The translations under genes were made by a program, and so were the position numbers. 24,675 bases of DNA from a virus: positions 1-24,675 of IMG/VR virus record IMGVR_UViG_3300027503_000370; one strand, written 5' to 3'. Below the pieces are notes generated by a model. The model was not told where the DNA came from. It saw nothing but the letters and a program-made list of their open reading frames with translations, and did not search any database. Each line of letters starts with the position of its first letter. The stretch's first letter is position 1. Positions 6,257 through 15,351 of the stretch are shown piece by piece.

Positions 6257-7756
6257 ATGAAAACTACAGACCTTTTTAAATCAAATAGATCATCTAAAAA
6301 GATCAATGAATCGATGGAAAAATTATTCGGTACAAAGCTAGATTTTGCTAGTTTTGATGTACCAAAGTTGGAAGATGCTCGTAATAAGCTACGTACACAA
6401 TTAAGTCAAGTTCGTTCAGGCAGCGGATTTAATGAAAATATTGAAAATGAAGCAGTAGCACAAGCTCAGTGGATGTTAGACGCTATCAATGCTGAAATTG
6501 CAGAACGTGCAGAGTTTATTGTTGATCCAAGCGTTGCTGAAGTTAGCACAGATGAAGGATTTGGGTCTTTAGAAGATGAAGTTATGCAACTTCTAAAAAG
6601 GTTTGACGAAAATGCCAACGAAATTGGCGCTTACGGAGATCTAGACGCTAAAAAAATTGTCGAACTATTAAGACAAGGTGACTTTGAAGGCGCAGCAGAA
6701 GAAGTATGGTACGCATACAGTGACCAAGACGGTGGCGAAGTTCCACGAATTGAACCGTATGTTGAAGACCTACAAGCAGAATTTGAAGCACTTGCTCAAG
6801 GCGGTGACGAAGACGAGGGTGGAGATACAGACGATGCTTATGCTCTAGCATCAGCAGGACACGGTTCAGATGAAGACTACGGTAGTTTTGGCTACGACGA
6901 AGAGTATCAAGCAGAAGATGCTGACGAGGAAACTAAAGCAGCTCACAATGCTGGATATAAAGATGCTTCTCAAGGAAAGAAAAAGAATCCATACAATCCC
7001 GGATCACCGTCGGCAAAACACTACGATGACGGACAGGATTCATATAAAAGACACTTTGGTGAAGGTACTGTATCAGAAAAAGCACCTCCAGGAGCCAAAG
7101 CAGAACGTATGGTAAAACATATTAAAAAAGGTTATGCCAAAGATGGCAAACTAACCGATAAAGAAAAAAGCATTGCGTATGCTACCGCTTGGAAGCAACA
7201 CAACAAAGAAAAGAACGAGTCAACAGAATCAGGAGAAGATATGACTAAACTAAACGAAGGCGAAGTACAACAGGCCAGTGCTATCGTTACAGCAAAAACT
7301 ATGGTCGACAGAGTTAGCCGTTGGATCGAAGAACTATCTGGCATGGAGAACGACACACTTCTACAGCTAGGCGATTCTATCCGCGATGAAATGGGACAAG
7401 AACAGGCTAAGGCATTTATTAGCCAGTGTGCTCCGGCTATTCAGCAGGCATTGGAAAACTTAAAATCCACACGCGATACATTAAGTACCAGTGTTCGTTC
7501 ATTGGCCAGTGGAGAGCAGCCAACAGATATGCTAGGCGGTGAGCCAGGTGCAGATATGGGAGCTGGAGACGAAATGGGTCCTGCTGAGCCAGATATGATG
7601 AATACAGGCGGAGACGAAAGTGGACTAGATGCTCTAGCAGGTGGCGACGAGTTTGGCGCAAGCGATGCAGCAGCTGGCGGATTAGAAGCAGCTGGACGTG
7701 AACAGCGTGAAAGCATTGATCGTAGCAACAGTCTATTAAGAGTATTAGCAGGTTAA
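6257..7756 (+). CDS. Large acidic scaffold-like protein with RMF-like and Lys-rich insert motifs
   Basis: A 499-residue, very acidic protein. The N-terminal third is helical. Around residues 185-225 there is an Asp/Glu/Gly-rich linker, and at about 230-268 a segment (AHNAGYKDASQGKKKNPYNP, then a Tyr-Gly-Tyr pattern) that resembles ribosome modulation factor. A basic segment follows (HIKKGYAKDGKLTDKEKS), of a kind seen in many phage proteins. From about 335 comes a helical domain, and the C-terminus is Gly/Asp/Met/Ala rich and low complexity. Acidic helical proteins with disordered tails are typical of prohead core or scaffold proteins; that role is an inference. It heads a three-gene overlapping group. 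Confidence 0.65.
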   Translation: MKTTDLFKSNRSSKKINESMEKLFGTKLDFASFDVPKLEDARNKLRTQLSQVRSGSGFNENIENEAVAQAQWMLDAINAEIAERAEFIVDPSVAEVSTDEGFGSLEDEVMQLLKRFDENANEIGAYGDLDAKKIVELLRQGDFEGAAEEVWYAYSDQDGGEVPRIEPYVEDLQAEFEALAQGGDEDEGGDTDDAYALASAGHGSDEDYGSFGYDEEYQAEDADEETKAAHNAGYKDASQGKKKNPYNPGSPSAKHYDDGQDSYKRHFGEGTVSEKAPPGAKAERMVKHIKKGYAKDGKLTDKEKSIAYATAWKQHNKEKNESTESGEDMTKLNEGEVQQASAIVTAKTMVDRVSRWIEELSGMENDTLLQLGDSIRDEMGQEQAKAFISQCAPAIQQALENLKSTRDTLSTSVRSLASGEQPTDMLGGEPGADMGAGDEMGPAEPDMMNTGGDESGLDALAGGDEFGASDAAAGGLEAAGREQRESIDRSNSLLRVLAG

Positions 7757-8031
7757 TGAAACTTTTTAACATCATTAGTGAACGTGAAATGTCCAGGTTA
7801 GCTGAACTCGATGCTCCTATGCTTGGACAACAGCCTGCTGGACAGCCTGGCGCACAGCCAATGACTCCTGCACAGGATCCTCAGGCACAGGCTAAACTTC
7901 AAGCACAACAAGTAAAACAACTAGCTGATCAAAGAAAACAAATTCAAGATGCTATCAAACAAAAGCAACAAGAATTAGTAGATCTACAAAAACAGTTATC
8001 TAGTTTAAATTCTCCATCGGGTGGTGTATAA
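7756..8031 (+). CDS. Small coiled-coil protein with proline/glutamine-rich segment
   Basis: A 91-residue protein that begins MKLFNIISEREMSRLAELD. Residues 25-50 are rich in Pro, Gln, Ala and Gly, and residues 50-83 form a clear Gln/Lys/Leu coiled coil (IKQKQQELVDLQKQLSSL). It overlaps both neighbours by one base (TAATG). The short hydrophobic start with ISE resembles the other capsid-targeting-like N-termini in this window. A structural or scaffolding role is likely by context only. Confidence 0.65.
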   Translation: MKLFNIISEREMSRLAELDAPMLGQQPAGQPGAQPMTPAQDPQAQAKLQAQQVKQLADQRKQIQDAIKQKQQELVDLQKQLSSLNSPSGGV

Positions 8032-8399
8032 TGAGATTTTTTGAATTTGCCGGTGATGATGTAGGCGTAGACAAGTTTGTTATGATTTTAAAGAACTTTA
8101 TAGGTCGTGCTTCATCAAAAGGACAACCTGCTAAATTAAACTGGGCAGCACTTCAAAAAATAGCATCTGATGCAGGATTTGAAATGGGTTCTGATTACGA
8201 AACATTTAAATCAATGTATGATAGTACTCCTGCTATCCAAGCATTAGTAAGAGATTTTAATGCCGATGGCGTTAATCTAAATGTTCCTGGCACAGACCAA
8301 GATACCGAAACACCTGTAAAAGGTGGAGAAACAAGCCAAGATGCTGTAGATAAAATGGCTGCATCTGCCGCTCCAAAACAATTAGCCGCTCAGGCTTGA
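8031..8399 (+). CDS. Small phage protein of unknown function
   Basis: A 122-residue soluble protein starting MRFFEFAGDDVGVDKFVMIL, close in style to the MRAFEF start at 2735 but lacking LIE. A helical middle is followed by a Thr/Gly/Asp linker and an Ala-rich tail. It overlaps the gene before it by one base (TAATG). Its TGA lies inside the -35 box of a sigma70-type promoter for the next gene, so the operon ends here. Function unknown. Confidence 0.65.
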   Translation: MRFFEFAGDDVGVDKFVMILKNFIGRASSKGQPAKLNWAALQKIASDAGFEMGSDYETFKSMYDSTPAIQALVRDFNADGVNLNVPGTDQDTETPVKGGETSQDAVDKMAASAAPKQLAAQA

Positions 8400-8422
8400 C
8401 AATCCTAAAATAAAAGTATAAT
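8396..8422 (+). promoter_or_regulatory. Sigma70-type promoter
   Basis: TTGACA (8396-8401) and TATAAT (8417-8422) are both exact but separated by 15 bases; TAATAT two bases on gives 17. It suggests early expression of the nuclease at 8434, in contrast to the late-like motifs elsewhere. Confidence 0.65.
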
Positions 8423-8433
8423 ATATAAAGTAT

Positions 8434-9132
8434 ATGAATACTTTTACACCACCTCCCTTTGTGGAGAAGTTCCAATACAAGAACTGTCAACAAATTAACG
8501 ATCCGGTTACACGCAAACGTGTATATCTAACACCCGATGGCGAAAGTCTTCCTAGTGTTACAACCATCCTTAGTGCTACCAAAGATATGACGCACTTAAA
8601 TGAATGGAAGAAACGTGTAGGTGAAGAAAATGCTAAACGCATTACTACAGAAGCTGCAGGAGTTGGTACTGCTATGCATAGTAATTTAGAACGTTTCATT
8701 GCAGGCCTAGAGCGTATGCCAGGCAAAAATCCTGTACACGTACAGGCTAATTCAATGGCTGACCAAATTATTATTAACGGTCTCAGCGATGTTAATGAAG
8801 TCTGGGCAATGGAACAAAGTTTGTATTTCCCAGGGTTGTATTCAGGAACAACAGATTTAGTAGCAGTTTATAAAGACAATCCAAGTGTATGTGATTATAA
8901 ACAAACTAACAAGCCTAAAAAATCAGAGTGGGTTGAAGATTACTTCCTGCAGTTAGTTGCTTATATATTAGCACATAATGAAGTATATGGCACCGATATG
9001 CGCGAAGGGCATATTTTTATGTGTTCTAGAAACTGTGAATATCAGCAGTTTGATCTATGGCCCAAGGACTTTAACAAGTACCAGGATATGTGGCTCAACA
9101 AGGTAGAGGAGTACTATACGAGCTTAAGATAA
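8434..9132 (+). CDS. PD-(D/E)XK nuclease, RecB/Cas4-like exonuclease
   Basis: A 232-residue protein with the features of the PD-(D/E)XK exonuclease family. A Ser-Val-Thr segment (SLPSVTTILSATKDM) opens the domain, followed by GVGTAMHSNLERFI (the helical His/Glu region). GLYSGTTDLVAVYKD supplies the first catalytic Asp. CDYKQTNKPKK provides the second acidic residue and the Lys, and the typical QLxxY helix appears as FLQLVAYILAH. Such phage enzymes process DNA ends during replication or recombination. It has an early-type promoter at 8396 and no strong Shine-Dalgarno sequence. Acting on host DNA is an alternative role. Confidence 0.8.
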   Translation: MNTFTPPPFVEKFQYKNCQQINDPVTRKRVYLTPDGESLPSVTTILSATKDMTHLNEWKKRVGEENAKRITTEAAGVGTAMHSNLERFIAGLERMPGKNPVHVQANSMADQIIINGLSDVNEVWAMEQSLYFPGLYSGTTDLVAVYKDNPSVCDYKQTNKPKKSEWVEDYFLQLVAYILAHNEVYGTDMREGHIFMCSRNCEYQQFDLWPKDFNKYQDMWLNKVEEYYTSLR

Positions 9133-9135
9133 ATA
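9128..9135 (+). promoter_or_regulatory. T4-late-like promoter (GATAAATA) over a stop codon
   Basis: It includes the TAA of the nuclease gene and lies 32 bases before the tail spike ATG. Confidence 0.5.
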
Positions 9136-9159
9136 TTCAATAACGGGAATTTTATCATT

Positions 9160-10761
9160 ATGGCTGTCGTACAGATCTCTAAAATACAAGTCCGCAGAGG
9201 ACAAAAAAATTCAAACAGCGGCATTCCGCAACTAAGTTCTGCGGAGTTTGCCTGGGCTGTTGACTCGCAAGAGTTATTCATTGGTAACGGTAGTGTTGCA
9301 GAAGGTGCTCCTTACGTAGGCAACACTAAGATCCTTACAGAACACGATAACATATTAGAGCTAGCATCGAGCTATCATTTTGCATCTAATAATGCTGCAA
9401 TAACATTAAGCGTTCCGAGAAGTTTACAATCTAAACTAGACGAATACGTTTCTGTAACAGATTTTGGTGCAGTAGGTGACGGAGTAACCGATTGTGTTGA
9501 AGCATTTGAAACTGCATTTCAGCAGCTATTCCAAAATGTAGATCCAACCCTTAAGAAATATCTTTTAATACCAAATGGAGAATATTATTTCGCAAGTGAT
9601 CTAACAATTCCAAGCGAAGCAATTCTTAAAGGTGAAACACAATTAGGCACAGTTCTAAATATCGACGCTCACAACATTCGATTTGTTACCTCAACTGGAC
9701 TGGAACTTGTAGATTTTAATAGTACTAATAGACCTAAGAATATTAATATTTCTCAACTTACAATTAAACGAACAACAGGGCAATTTACATTATCGGGCAT
9801 TGCCGATTCAGTCTTTCAAAATATCACATTCCTAGGAGAGTACGTATTAGGCGATTCTCTAGAATCATTAATTGCAGAACCGTCTGCGTTATTCTGGGAA
9901 AATGATCTTATTGGTGTTAGAACAACTAATGTAAAATTTATAGATTGTTCTTTTAACAGCAATAGCATTAGTATAAAATGTATTCAAACAGATGTGTTTG
10001 ATACAGAAATTGATTTTGATAACTGTAATTTCTTTGTTAATGATACAGCCATATACGTTGACGGTATATCGACACAAGGCACCAAGTGGAAAATATATGA
10101 CAGCAACTTTGAAGAAATTTACAATAACGCATTTAGATCTACATACGGTCATGGTACTATTATAAATCGTTGTTTTTTTAAAAATGTCGGTAACGGAATT
10201 AACAATTCTTCCGATCCAATTGGACCAATGGTCTACTTTGGTGAATCGGCAAACAACATTGTTATAGATTCAACTAGTGACCGACAACAAGACGCAGGAA
10301 TTGTGTCTGTTGGAACTTCGGCAGCATATACTGAAGTTTACAATGGTTCTTTAACTACATTTGTTGATAGAAATTATTCTCAAATATATCTTTCAGATAG
10401 TTTTAGACCGTTGGCAGTATTTTCTGCATTGAATAAATTTACATCAATCAACTATTCGTTGAAGTTAGGCGAACATACACGTTATGGAAATATTACGTTT
10501 GTAATTGGTGACGACCTATCTCCAGGAACTAACGGTTCAGATATTTCTATTACAGATAATTTTACCTACTCTCCGAATTTTGTTCTATCCGAAGGAGGAA
10601 ATCTTATGACTAATTTTGAATTCAACGTTACTAAAACTAGTAACACTACCGGTGATGACTCTACAGCAGCAGTTGTAGATACTATCGTATTATCATATAA
10701 GAACCCTCTAGCCTCAGGCAAAACAGGTTCCATCTCTTTTGATGTAACCTATGGTGTTTGA
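9160..10761 (+). CDS. Tail spike or fibre with parallel beta-helix (pectate-lyase-like) domain
   Basis: A 533-residue protein. Residues 1-65 resemble the virion-attachment start of many phage tail proteins (KIQVRRGQ, AEFAWAVDSQELFIGNG). From about 95, YVSVTDFGAVGDGVTDCVEA is the hallmark entry to a right-handed parallel beta-helix of the pectate-lyase type. The coil region runs to about 400 with repeated short beta strands rich in Asn, Phe and Ile. The C-terminal 130 residues form a separate beta domain, perhaps receptor binding or trimerisation. Depolymerase activity on host polysaccharide is possible but no catalytic residues can be assigned. It is late expressed and its end overlaps the next gene by 11 bases. 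Confidence 0.8.
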   Translation: MAVVQISKIQVRRGQKNSNSGIPQLSSAEFAWAVDSQELFIGNGSVAEGAPYVGNTKILTEHDNILELASSYHFASNNAAITLSVPRSLQSKLDEYVSVTDFGAVGDGVTDCVEAFETAFQQLFQNVDPTLKKYLLIPNGEYYFASDLTIPSEAILKGETQLGTVLNIDAHNIRFVTSTGLELVDFNSTNRPKNINISQLTIKRTTGQFTLSGIADSVFQNITFLGEYVLGDSLESLIAEPSALFWENDLIGVRTTNVKFIDCSFNSNSISIKCIQTDVFDTEIDFDNCNFFVNDTAIYVDGISTQGTKWKIYDSNFEEIYNNAFRSTYGHGTIINRCFFKNVGNGINNSSDPIGPMVYFGESANNIVIDSTSDRQQDAGIVSVGTSAAYTEVYNGSLTTFVDRNYSQIYLSDSFRPLAVFSALNKFTSINYSLKLGEHTRYGNITFVIGDDLSPGTNGSDISITDNFTYSPNFVLSEGGNLMTNFEFNVTKTSNTTGDDSTAAVVDTIVLSYKNPLASGKTGSISFDVTYGV

Positions 10762-11176
10762 TCAATATGGAACGGAAAGACTTGCAGCCTGGAAAGAATT
10801 TAGAGACAACCTAGAGACTAGCGATAACCCATTAGAGGATGTTGCTAGACTTTGGGGCCAAGCTCCATTTGTCAGTCCGTATTTAGACCCTCAAAATCCA
10901 ACAGAATGGCCCGATCCGTGGCATTTAATTCTGGATCTACGACTTGACGATCTTGCTATTGTTCTTGGAATGCTGTACACTATTAAATTAACAAGTCGCT
11001 TTATTGATACCGAATGTGAGATACATAAATCCATAATCCCAGATAAAGATGACGCTTCATATATTTTGGTAGTAGACAAAAAATATGTACTTAATTTGGA
11101 ATATAAAAGTGTAGTTGGTGTAGACGAATTAAAGAACATCGAGACCAAGTTGCTTTGGTCAAAATCTAGATTGTAA
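10751..11176 (+). CDS. Conserved-type phage protein following the tail spike
   Basis: A 141-residue soluble protein beginning MVFDQYGTERLAAWKEFRDN. It has a Trp/Pro-rich middle (PTEWPDPWHLILDLRLDDLA) followed by alternating helices and strands. It is translationally coupled to the spike by an 11-base overlap, which suggests a chaperone or assembly role for the tail protein; that is inference. I do not recognise the family. Its TAA is part of the late-like promoter for nrdA. Confidence 0.65.
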   Translation: MVFDQYGTERLAAWKEFRDNLETSDNPLEDVARLWGQAPFVSPYLDPQNPTEWPDPWHLILDLRLDDLAIVLGMLYTIKLTSRFIDTECEIHKSIIPDKDDASYILVVDKKYVLNLEYKSVVGVDELKNIETKLLWSKSRL

Positions 11177-11182
11177 TAAATA
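11175..11182 (+). promoter_or_regulatory. T4-late-like promoter (AATAAATA) before nrdA
   Basis: It shares bases with the preceding TAA and lies 44 bases before the nrdA ATG. No sigma70 promoter is obvious in the same gap. Confidence 0.45.
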
Positions 11183-11218
11183 TCAATCTACAACATTATA
11201 AGAACAGAGATAAACACA

Positions 11219-13552
11219 ATGAGCATCACAGTTATTAAACGCAGCGGAAACAAAGAACCATTAGCAGTTGAAAAATGGCAAGCCCAAGTAGCTAAAGTTT
11301 GTAAAGGCATTGCAGACGTTAGCCAGTCAATGATAGAAATTAAAGCCCAACCACATTTCTATGACGGTATTACTACAGAAGAGATTGATGGAATTACACT
11401 TAGAGCAATAGTTGATCTAATTGATATTGAACATAATCCAGATGTAGGTCACACTAACTATCAGTACGTAGCAGGCAAACAACGTCTTTCGATGTTGAGA
11501 AAGGATGTTTACGGAGACTACGAGCCTCCCCACCTTTACGACATTGTTAAGAAAAATGTTTCTGTTGGATTATATACTCCAGAACTTCTTGAATGGTATT
11601 CAGAAGATGACTGGAATAAAATGAATGATATGCTAGATCATTCTAAAGATGAAGAATACAGTTACGCAGCTATTGAGCAATTGATCGAAAAGTATCTCGT
11701 GCGTAACCGAGCTACTAAGGAGATCTATGAAACACCACAAGTTCGTTATATGGTTGCTGCCGCGACTGTCTTCCATAAAGAAGAACCTAATGCAGCCCGT
11801 ATGCGTTACATCAAAGAGTATTACAACGCGGCTTCAGATGGTTTGTTTACTCTTGCTACACCTGTGTTGGCTGGCCTTGGCACTCCAACTAAGCAGTTTT
11901 CTAGTTGTGTGCTTATCCGCAGTGACGACGATCTGGATAGCATATTTGCTTCTGGGGAGATGATGGCCAAGTATGCCAGCAAACGTGCTGGCATCGGTTT
12001 AGAGATTGGACGACTACGTCCATTAGGTTCGCCTATTCGAGGTGGCGAAATTATGCACACAGGTATGATACCATTCCTGAAAAAATGGTTCGGTGATTTA
12101 AGGAGTTGTTCACAAGGTGGAATTCGTAATGCATCTGCTACTGTCTTTTATCCCATTTGGCATCATCAGTTTGATGATCTCATTGTTCTCAAGAACAACC
12201 AAGGTACAGAAGAGACACGAGTTAGACACATGGACTACGGGGTCGTGTTGTCGTCATTCTTCTGGAGAAGATTTAAGAACAAAGAAAATATAACTTTCTT
12301 TGATCCAAATGAAGTGCCAGATCTATATGAAGCATTTTACAGCAACACAGAACGATTTGAAGAACTATATGTAAAATACGAAAAGCAAAAAGGTTTACGT
12401 AAAAAAACAATGTCAGCTGAAGAAGTATTCAAGTCCGGCATTCTTAAGGAGCGTACAGATACAGGTCGCATCTATTTGGTGTTTATTGATAATGTTATGA
12501 ATCAAGGACCTTTTGATCCTGAATATCATACCATCTATCAAAGTAACCTGTGCTGTGAGATCTTATTACCAACCCGTCCATTTAAGAGATTAGACGACGA
12601 GGAGGGACGCATAGCGTTATGTACACTGGGATCCATTAACTGGGGTGCGTTCCGAAACCCAGAAGATATGCGTAGAGCGTGTCGAATCTTACAACGTAGT
12701 CTTTGCAACATTTTAGATTATCAAGATTTCCTAAGTATTCAATCTAAACTAAGCAACGACGAAATTCAACCACTAGGTATTGGTATTACTAACCTTGCCT
12801 ATTGGCACGCTAAAAGAGGAATGAAATATGGCGACAAAGACGCACTGGCGGAAGTTAAAGTTTGGATGGAGCATCAGGCCTTTTACCTTACAGAAGCAAC
12901 AGTTGAACTTGCCAAGGAAAGAGGCAAGTGTAAAGACAGCGACCGAACAAGATACGGTCAAGGGATCTTCCCTTGGGAAAGAAGAGCCCAAGGTGTTAAC
13001 GAACTTACTGACTTTACTCCAGAACTCGATTGGGAAACTCTTAGAAAAGAAATGAAAACACACGGTGTTCGAAACGCTACCTTAATGGCTGTAGCACCTG
13101 TAGAGTCTAGTTCAGTTGTTATTAATTCAACCAACGGTATTGAAATGCCGATGAGTTTAATTTCAACTAAAGAATCCAAAGCTGGCTCGTTTACACAAGT
13201 GGTTCCAGAATATAATAGACTTAAGAATAAGTATCAGTTGATGTGGGATCAAACAGACTGCCAAGGTTATCTAAAGACTGCGGCTGTTTTAGCAGCGTAT
13301 GTTGATCAAAGTATTTCAACAAACACATTCTACAATCCAGCACATTTCCCAGAACGCAAAGTTCCAACTACACTAATTGCTAAGAACTTGATGCAGGCAC
13401 AGTTGTGGGGTATTAAGACTTTCTACTATAGTCTAATCAATAAGCAAGGCGCCAAACACGAGGACAAGACTCCCGAAGTACACTATAACGGTTTCTATGA
13501 AAGAGAAGCTGAAACAAGTATTGAAGAAGATTGTGAGGCCTGTAAACTATGA
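11219..13552 (+). CDS. nrdA: Class I ribonucleotide reductase large (alpha) subunit
   Basis: NrdA reduces ribonucleoside diphosphates to deoxyribonucleotides. At 777 residues the length is normal. An ATP-cone lies at the N-terminus (ITVIKRSGNKEPLAVEKWQ). The active-site set is complete by comparison with E. coli: KQFSSCVLI holds the first redox Cys, SNLCCEILLPT the Asn, radical Cys and Glu, ALCTLGSINWG the second redox Cys, and KTFYYSLIN the radical-transfer tyrosine pair. The C-terminus ends CEACKL, the CxxC pair that passes electrons from glutaredoxin or thioredoxin. The gene overlaps iscU (ATGA) and is followed by iscA, nrdB and a glutaredoxin. The ribosome site is weak. Its role is dNTP supply for phage replication. 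Confidence 0.95.
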   Translation: MSITVIKRSGNKEPLAVEKWQAQVAKVCKGIADVSQSMIEIKAQPHFYDGITTEEIDGITLRAIVDLIDIEHNPDVGHTNYQYVAGKQRLSMLRKDVYGDYEPPHLYDIVKKNVSVGLYTPELLEWYSEDDWNKMNDMLDHSKDEEYSYAAIEQLIEKYLVRNRATKEIYETPQVRYMVAAATVFHKEEPNAARMRYIKEYYNAASDGLFTLATPVLAGLGTPTKQFSSCVLIRSDDDLDSIFASGEMMAKYASKRAGIGLEIGRLRPLGSPIRGGEIMHTGMIPFLKKWFGDLRSCSQGGIRNASATVFYPIWHHQFDDLIVLKNNQGTEETRVRHMDYGVVLSSFFWRRFKNKENITFFDPNEVPDLYEAFYSNTERFEELYVKYEKQKGLRKKTMSAEEVFKSGILKERTDTGRIYLVFIDNVMNQGPFDPEYHTIYQSNLCCEILLPTRPFKRLDDEEGRIALCTLGSINWGAFRNPEDMRRACRILQRSLCNILDYQDFLSIQSKLSNDEIQPLGIGITNLAYWHAKRGMKYGDKDALAEVKVWMEHQAFYLTEATVELAKERGKCKDSDRTRYGQGIFPWERRAQGVNELTDFTPELDWETLRKEMKTHGVRNATLMAVAPVESSSVVINSTNGIEMPMSLISTKESKAGSFTQVVPEYNRLKNKYQLMWDQTDCQGYLKTAAVLAAYVDQSISTNTFYNPAHFPERKVPTTLIAKNLMQAQLWGIKTFYYSLINKQGAKHEDKTPEVHYNGFYEREAETSIEEDCEACKL

Positions 13553-13956
13553 GTTACTCAGACAAAGTAATCGACCATTATGAGAATCCTCGAAATGTAG
13601 GTAGCTTTTCTAAAGATGAACAAGGAGTAGGCACAGGTATGGTCGGTGCACCTGCTTGTGGTGACGTAATGAAGCTACAAATTAAAGTAGACGAAACCAC
13701 AGGAATTATTCAAGATGCCAAATTTAAAACGTATGGTTGTGGAAGCGCGATTGCGTCGAGTTCGCTCGTTACTGAATGGCTCAAAGGAAGAACGCTTGAC
13801 GAAGCGCAACAGATTAAGAATAGCGAAATTGCTACTGAGCTTGCCCTCCCCCCTGTTAAGATTCATTGTTCGATACTTGCAGAAGATGCGATCAAAGCGG
13901 CCGTAAATGATTACCGTAACAGACAAAGCCAAAACAAAGATCAAGCACTTGCTTAA
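13549..13956 (+). CDS. iscU: Iron-sulfur cluster scaffold protein, IscU type
   Basis: A 135-residue IscU/NifU-N protein. The three cluster cysteines are present: C37 in APACGD (with Asp39), C64 in [11 protein letters not shown], and C107 in KIHCSIL with the neighbouring His106. It also keeps LPPVK (100-104), the motif recognised by the host chaperone HscA, which suggests that it plugs into the host ISC machinery. Assembled clusters would pass to carriers such as the IscA encoded next. It overlaps nrdA by 4 bases and iscA by 50 bases. Its presence inside an RNR operon suggests iron supply or repair linked to the diiron subunit; this link is inference. Confidence 0.92.
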   Translation: MSYSDKVIDHYENPRNVGSFSKDEQGVGTGMVGAPACGDVMKLQIKVDETTGIIQDAKFKTYGCGSAIASSSLVTEWLKGRTLDEAQQIKNSEIATELALPPVKIHCSILAEDAIKAAVNDYRNRQSQNKDQALA

Positions 13957-14233
13957 GAATAGAGGCAAGGGTGTAGGAATTCGACTAGCAGTTAAAACTA
14001 CTGGTTGCAGTGGTTTGGCATATGTGTTAGAATATGTAGACGAGTATGAAGCAGAAGTTGGAGTTACAAATTTTGCTACAGATGATTTTGTAATATTAGT
14101 AGATGCAAAGTCTTTAGTATATCTAGACGGATTAACTATAGACTGGGTAAAAAATGGATTAAATGAAGGGTTTGATTTTGTTAACCCAAATGAACGTGAC
14201 CGTTGTGGTTGCGGAGAAAGTTTTAGAGTATAA
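13907..14233 (+). CDS. iscA: A-type iron-sulfur carrier, IscA/ErpA type
   Basis: A 108-residue A-type carrier with the three expected cysteines: C34 in TTGCSGLAY and C100/C102 in RCGCGESF. These bind iron or an Fe-S cluster and deliver it to target proteins. The start at 13907 produces a long (50-base) overlap with iscU; it fits the family N-terminus ([16 protein letters not shown]), so I keep it. nrdB starts two bases after the stop. Whether it should be called IscA, ErpA or SufA cannot be decided here. Confidence 0.9.
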   Translation: MITVTDKAKTKIKHLLKNRGKGVGIRLAVKTTGCSGLAYVLEYVDEYEAEVGVTNFATDDFVILVDAKSLVYLDGLTIDWVKNGLNEGFDFVNPNERDRCGCGESFRV

Positions 14234-14235
14234 AA

Positions 14236-15345
14236 ATGAGTAAACAACAATATAATTTAACAACAAAGACAGACTATCTTAATCGTAAGATGTTCTTGGA
14301 TCCGGCAGGTCCTGTTACTATTCAACGATTTGAAGAAGTAAAATATAATAAAATTGTAGACTTTGAAAAGACAGCCCGTGGATTCTTTTGGGTCCCAGAA
14401 GAAGTTAGTCTAACCAAAGATGCAAATGATTTTAAGGAAGCATCAGATGCGGTTAAACATATCTTCACTAGTAACCTGCTTAGGCAAACTGCTCTTGACA
14501 GTCTGCAAGGTCGCGGCCCAAGTCAAATCTTTACTCCGGTCGTAAGCCTTCCAGAATTAGAAGCATTGGTCTATAACTGGAGTTTCTTTGAAACTAATAT
14601 TCATTCACGCAGTTACAGTCACATTATCCGTAACATCTATAACGTGCCTAAGGAAGTATTCAACACTATCCATGACACCAAAGAAATTGTAGATATGGCC
14701 AGTAGTATTGGCAAGTATTATGATGACTTGCATAAGTTTAACTGCATTAAAGAGATTGATAGTGATCCTAACAACTCTCCCGAAGAAGGACATATCAAAG
14801 CAATCTATCTAGCCTTACACGCAAGTTACGCATTAGAAGCTTTCCGCTTTATGACATCATTTGCTACAAGTCTAGCAATGGTTGAGAACAAGATCTTTAT
14901 CGGTAATGGCAACATTATTAGCCTAATTCTACAAGACGAATTGCTACACAAAGGATGGACTGCTTATATTATTAATCAGGTAGTCAAAGAAGATCCACGA
15001 TTTGCCAAGGCAGCACAAGAGTGTCAAGATGAAGTAATTCAAATTTACAAAGATGTTATTGCAGAAGAAAAAGCCTGGGCCGACTATCTGTTTAAACTAG
15101 GCCCAGTGATTGGTCTTAATGCTAATATTCTAAAAGAGTTTGTTGACTTCACAGCTCACGGTTCTCTAAAGGATATTGGTATTAAGTATTGGAATCCACA
15201 TCCAAAGACTACTCCTATTCCTTGGTTTAACAAGCACACTGATACTAGTAAGAAACAGAGTGCATTACAAGAAACAGAATCTACAAGTTATGTTATTGGT
15301 GTTATGTCAGATAATCTCGACTACGACGCTCTACCAGCTATATAA
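14236..15345 (+). CDS. nrdB: Class I ribonucleotide reductase small (beta) subunit
   Basis: NrdB is the diiron-tyrosyl radical subunit that partners NrdA. The 369 residues contain the expected ligands: Asp88 (ALDSLQGR), Glu119, His123, Glu201 (ALEAFRF), Glu235 and His238 (QDELLH), and radical Tyr127 (HSRSY). One point is odd: the helix segment reads FFETNIHSRSY, giving E-x3-H in place of the usual E-x2-H (E. coli SETIHSRSY), because of one extra residue. The rest of the core aligns well, and the acidic C-terminus (DNLDYDALPAI) would dock on NrdA. It lies two bases after iscA and before a 55-residue gene and a glutaredoxin. Confidence 0.94.
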   Translation: MSKQQYNLTTKTDYLNRKMFLDPAGPVTIQRFEEVKYNKIVDFEKTARGFFWVPEEVSLTKDANDFKEASDAVKHIFTSNLLRQTALDSLQGRGPSQIFTPVVSLPELEALVYNWSFFETNIHSRSYSHIIRNIYNVPKEVFNTIHDTKEIVDMASSIGKYYDDLHKFNCIKEIDSDPNNSPEEGHIKAIYLALHASYALEAFRFMTSFATSLAMVENKIFIGNGNIISLILQDELLHKGWTAYIINQVVKEDPRFAKAAQECQDEVIQIYKDVIAEEKAWADYLFKLGPVIGLNANILKEFVDFTAHGSLKDIGIKYWNPHPKTTPIPWFNKHTDTSKKQSALQETESTSYVIGVMSDNLDYDALPAI

Positions 15346-15351
15346 TAAACT

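Noticed and set aside
13675-14250. A 191-codon minus-strand open frame opposite iscU and iscA
   Set aside because: It lies wholly opposite two genes with intact catalytic residues, has biased composition typical of antisense frames, and lacks a ribosome site.
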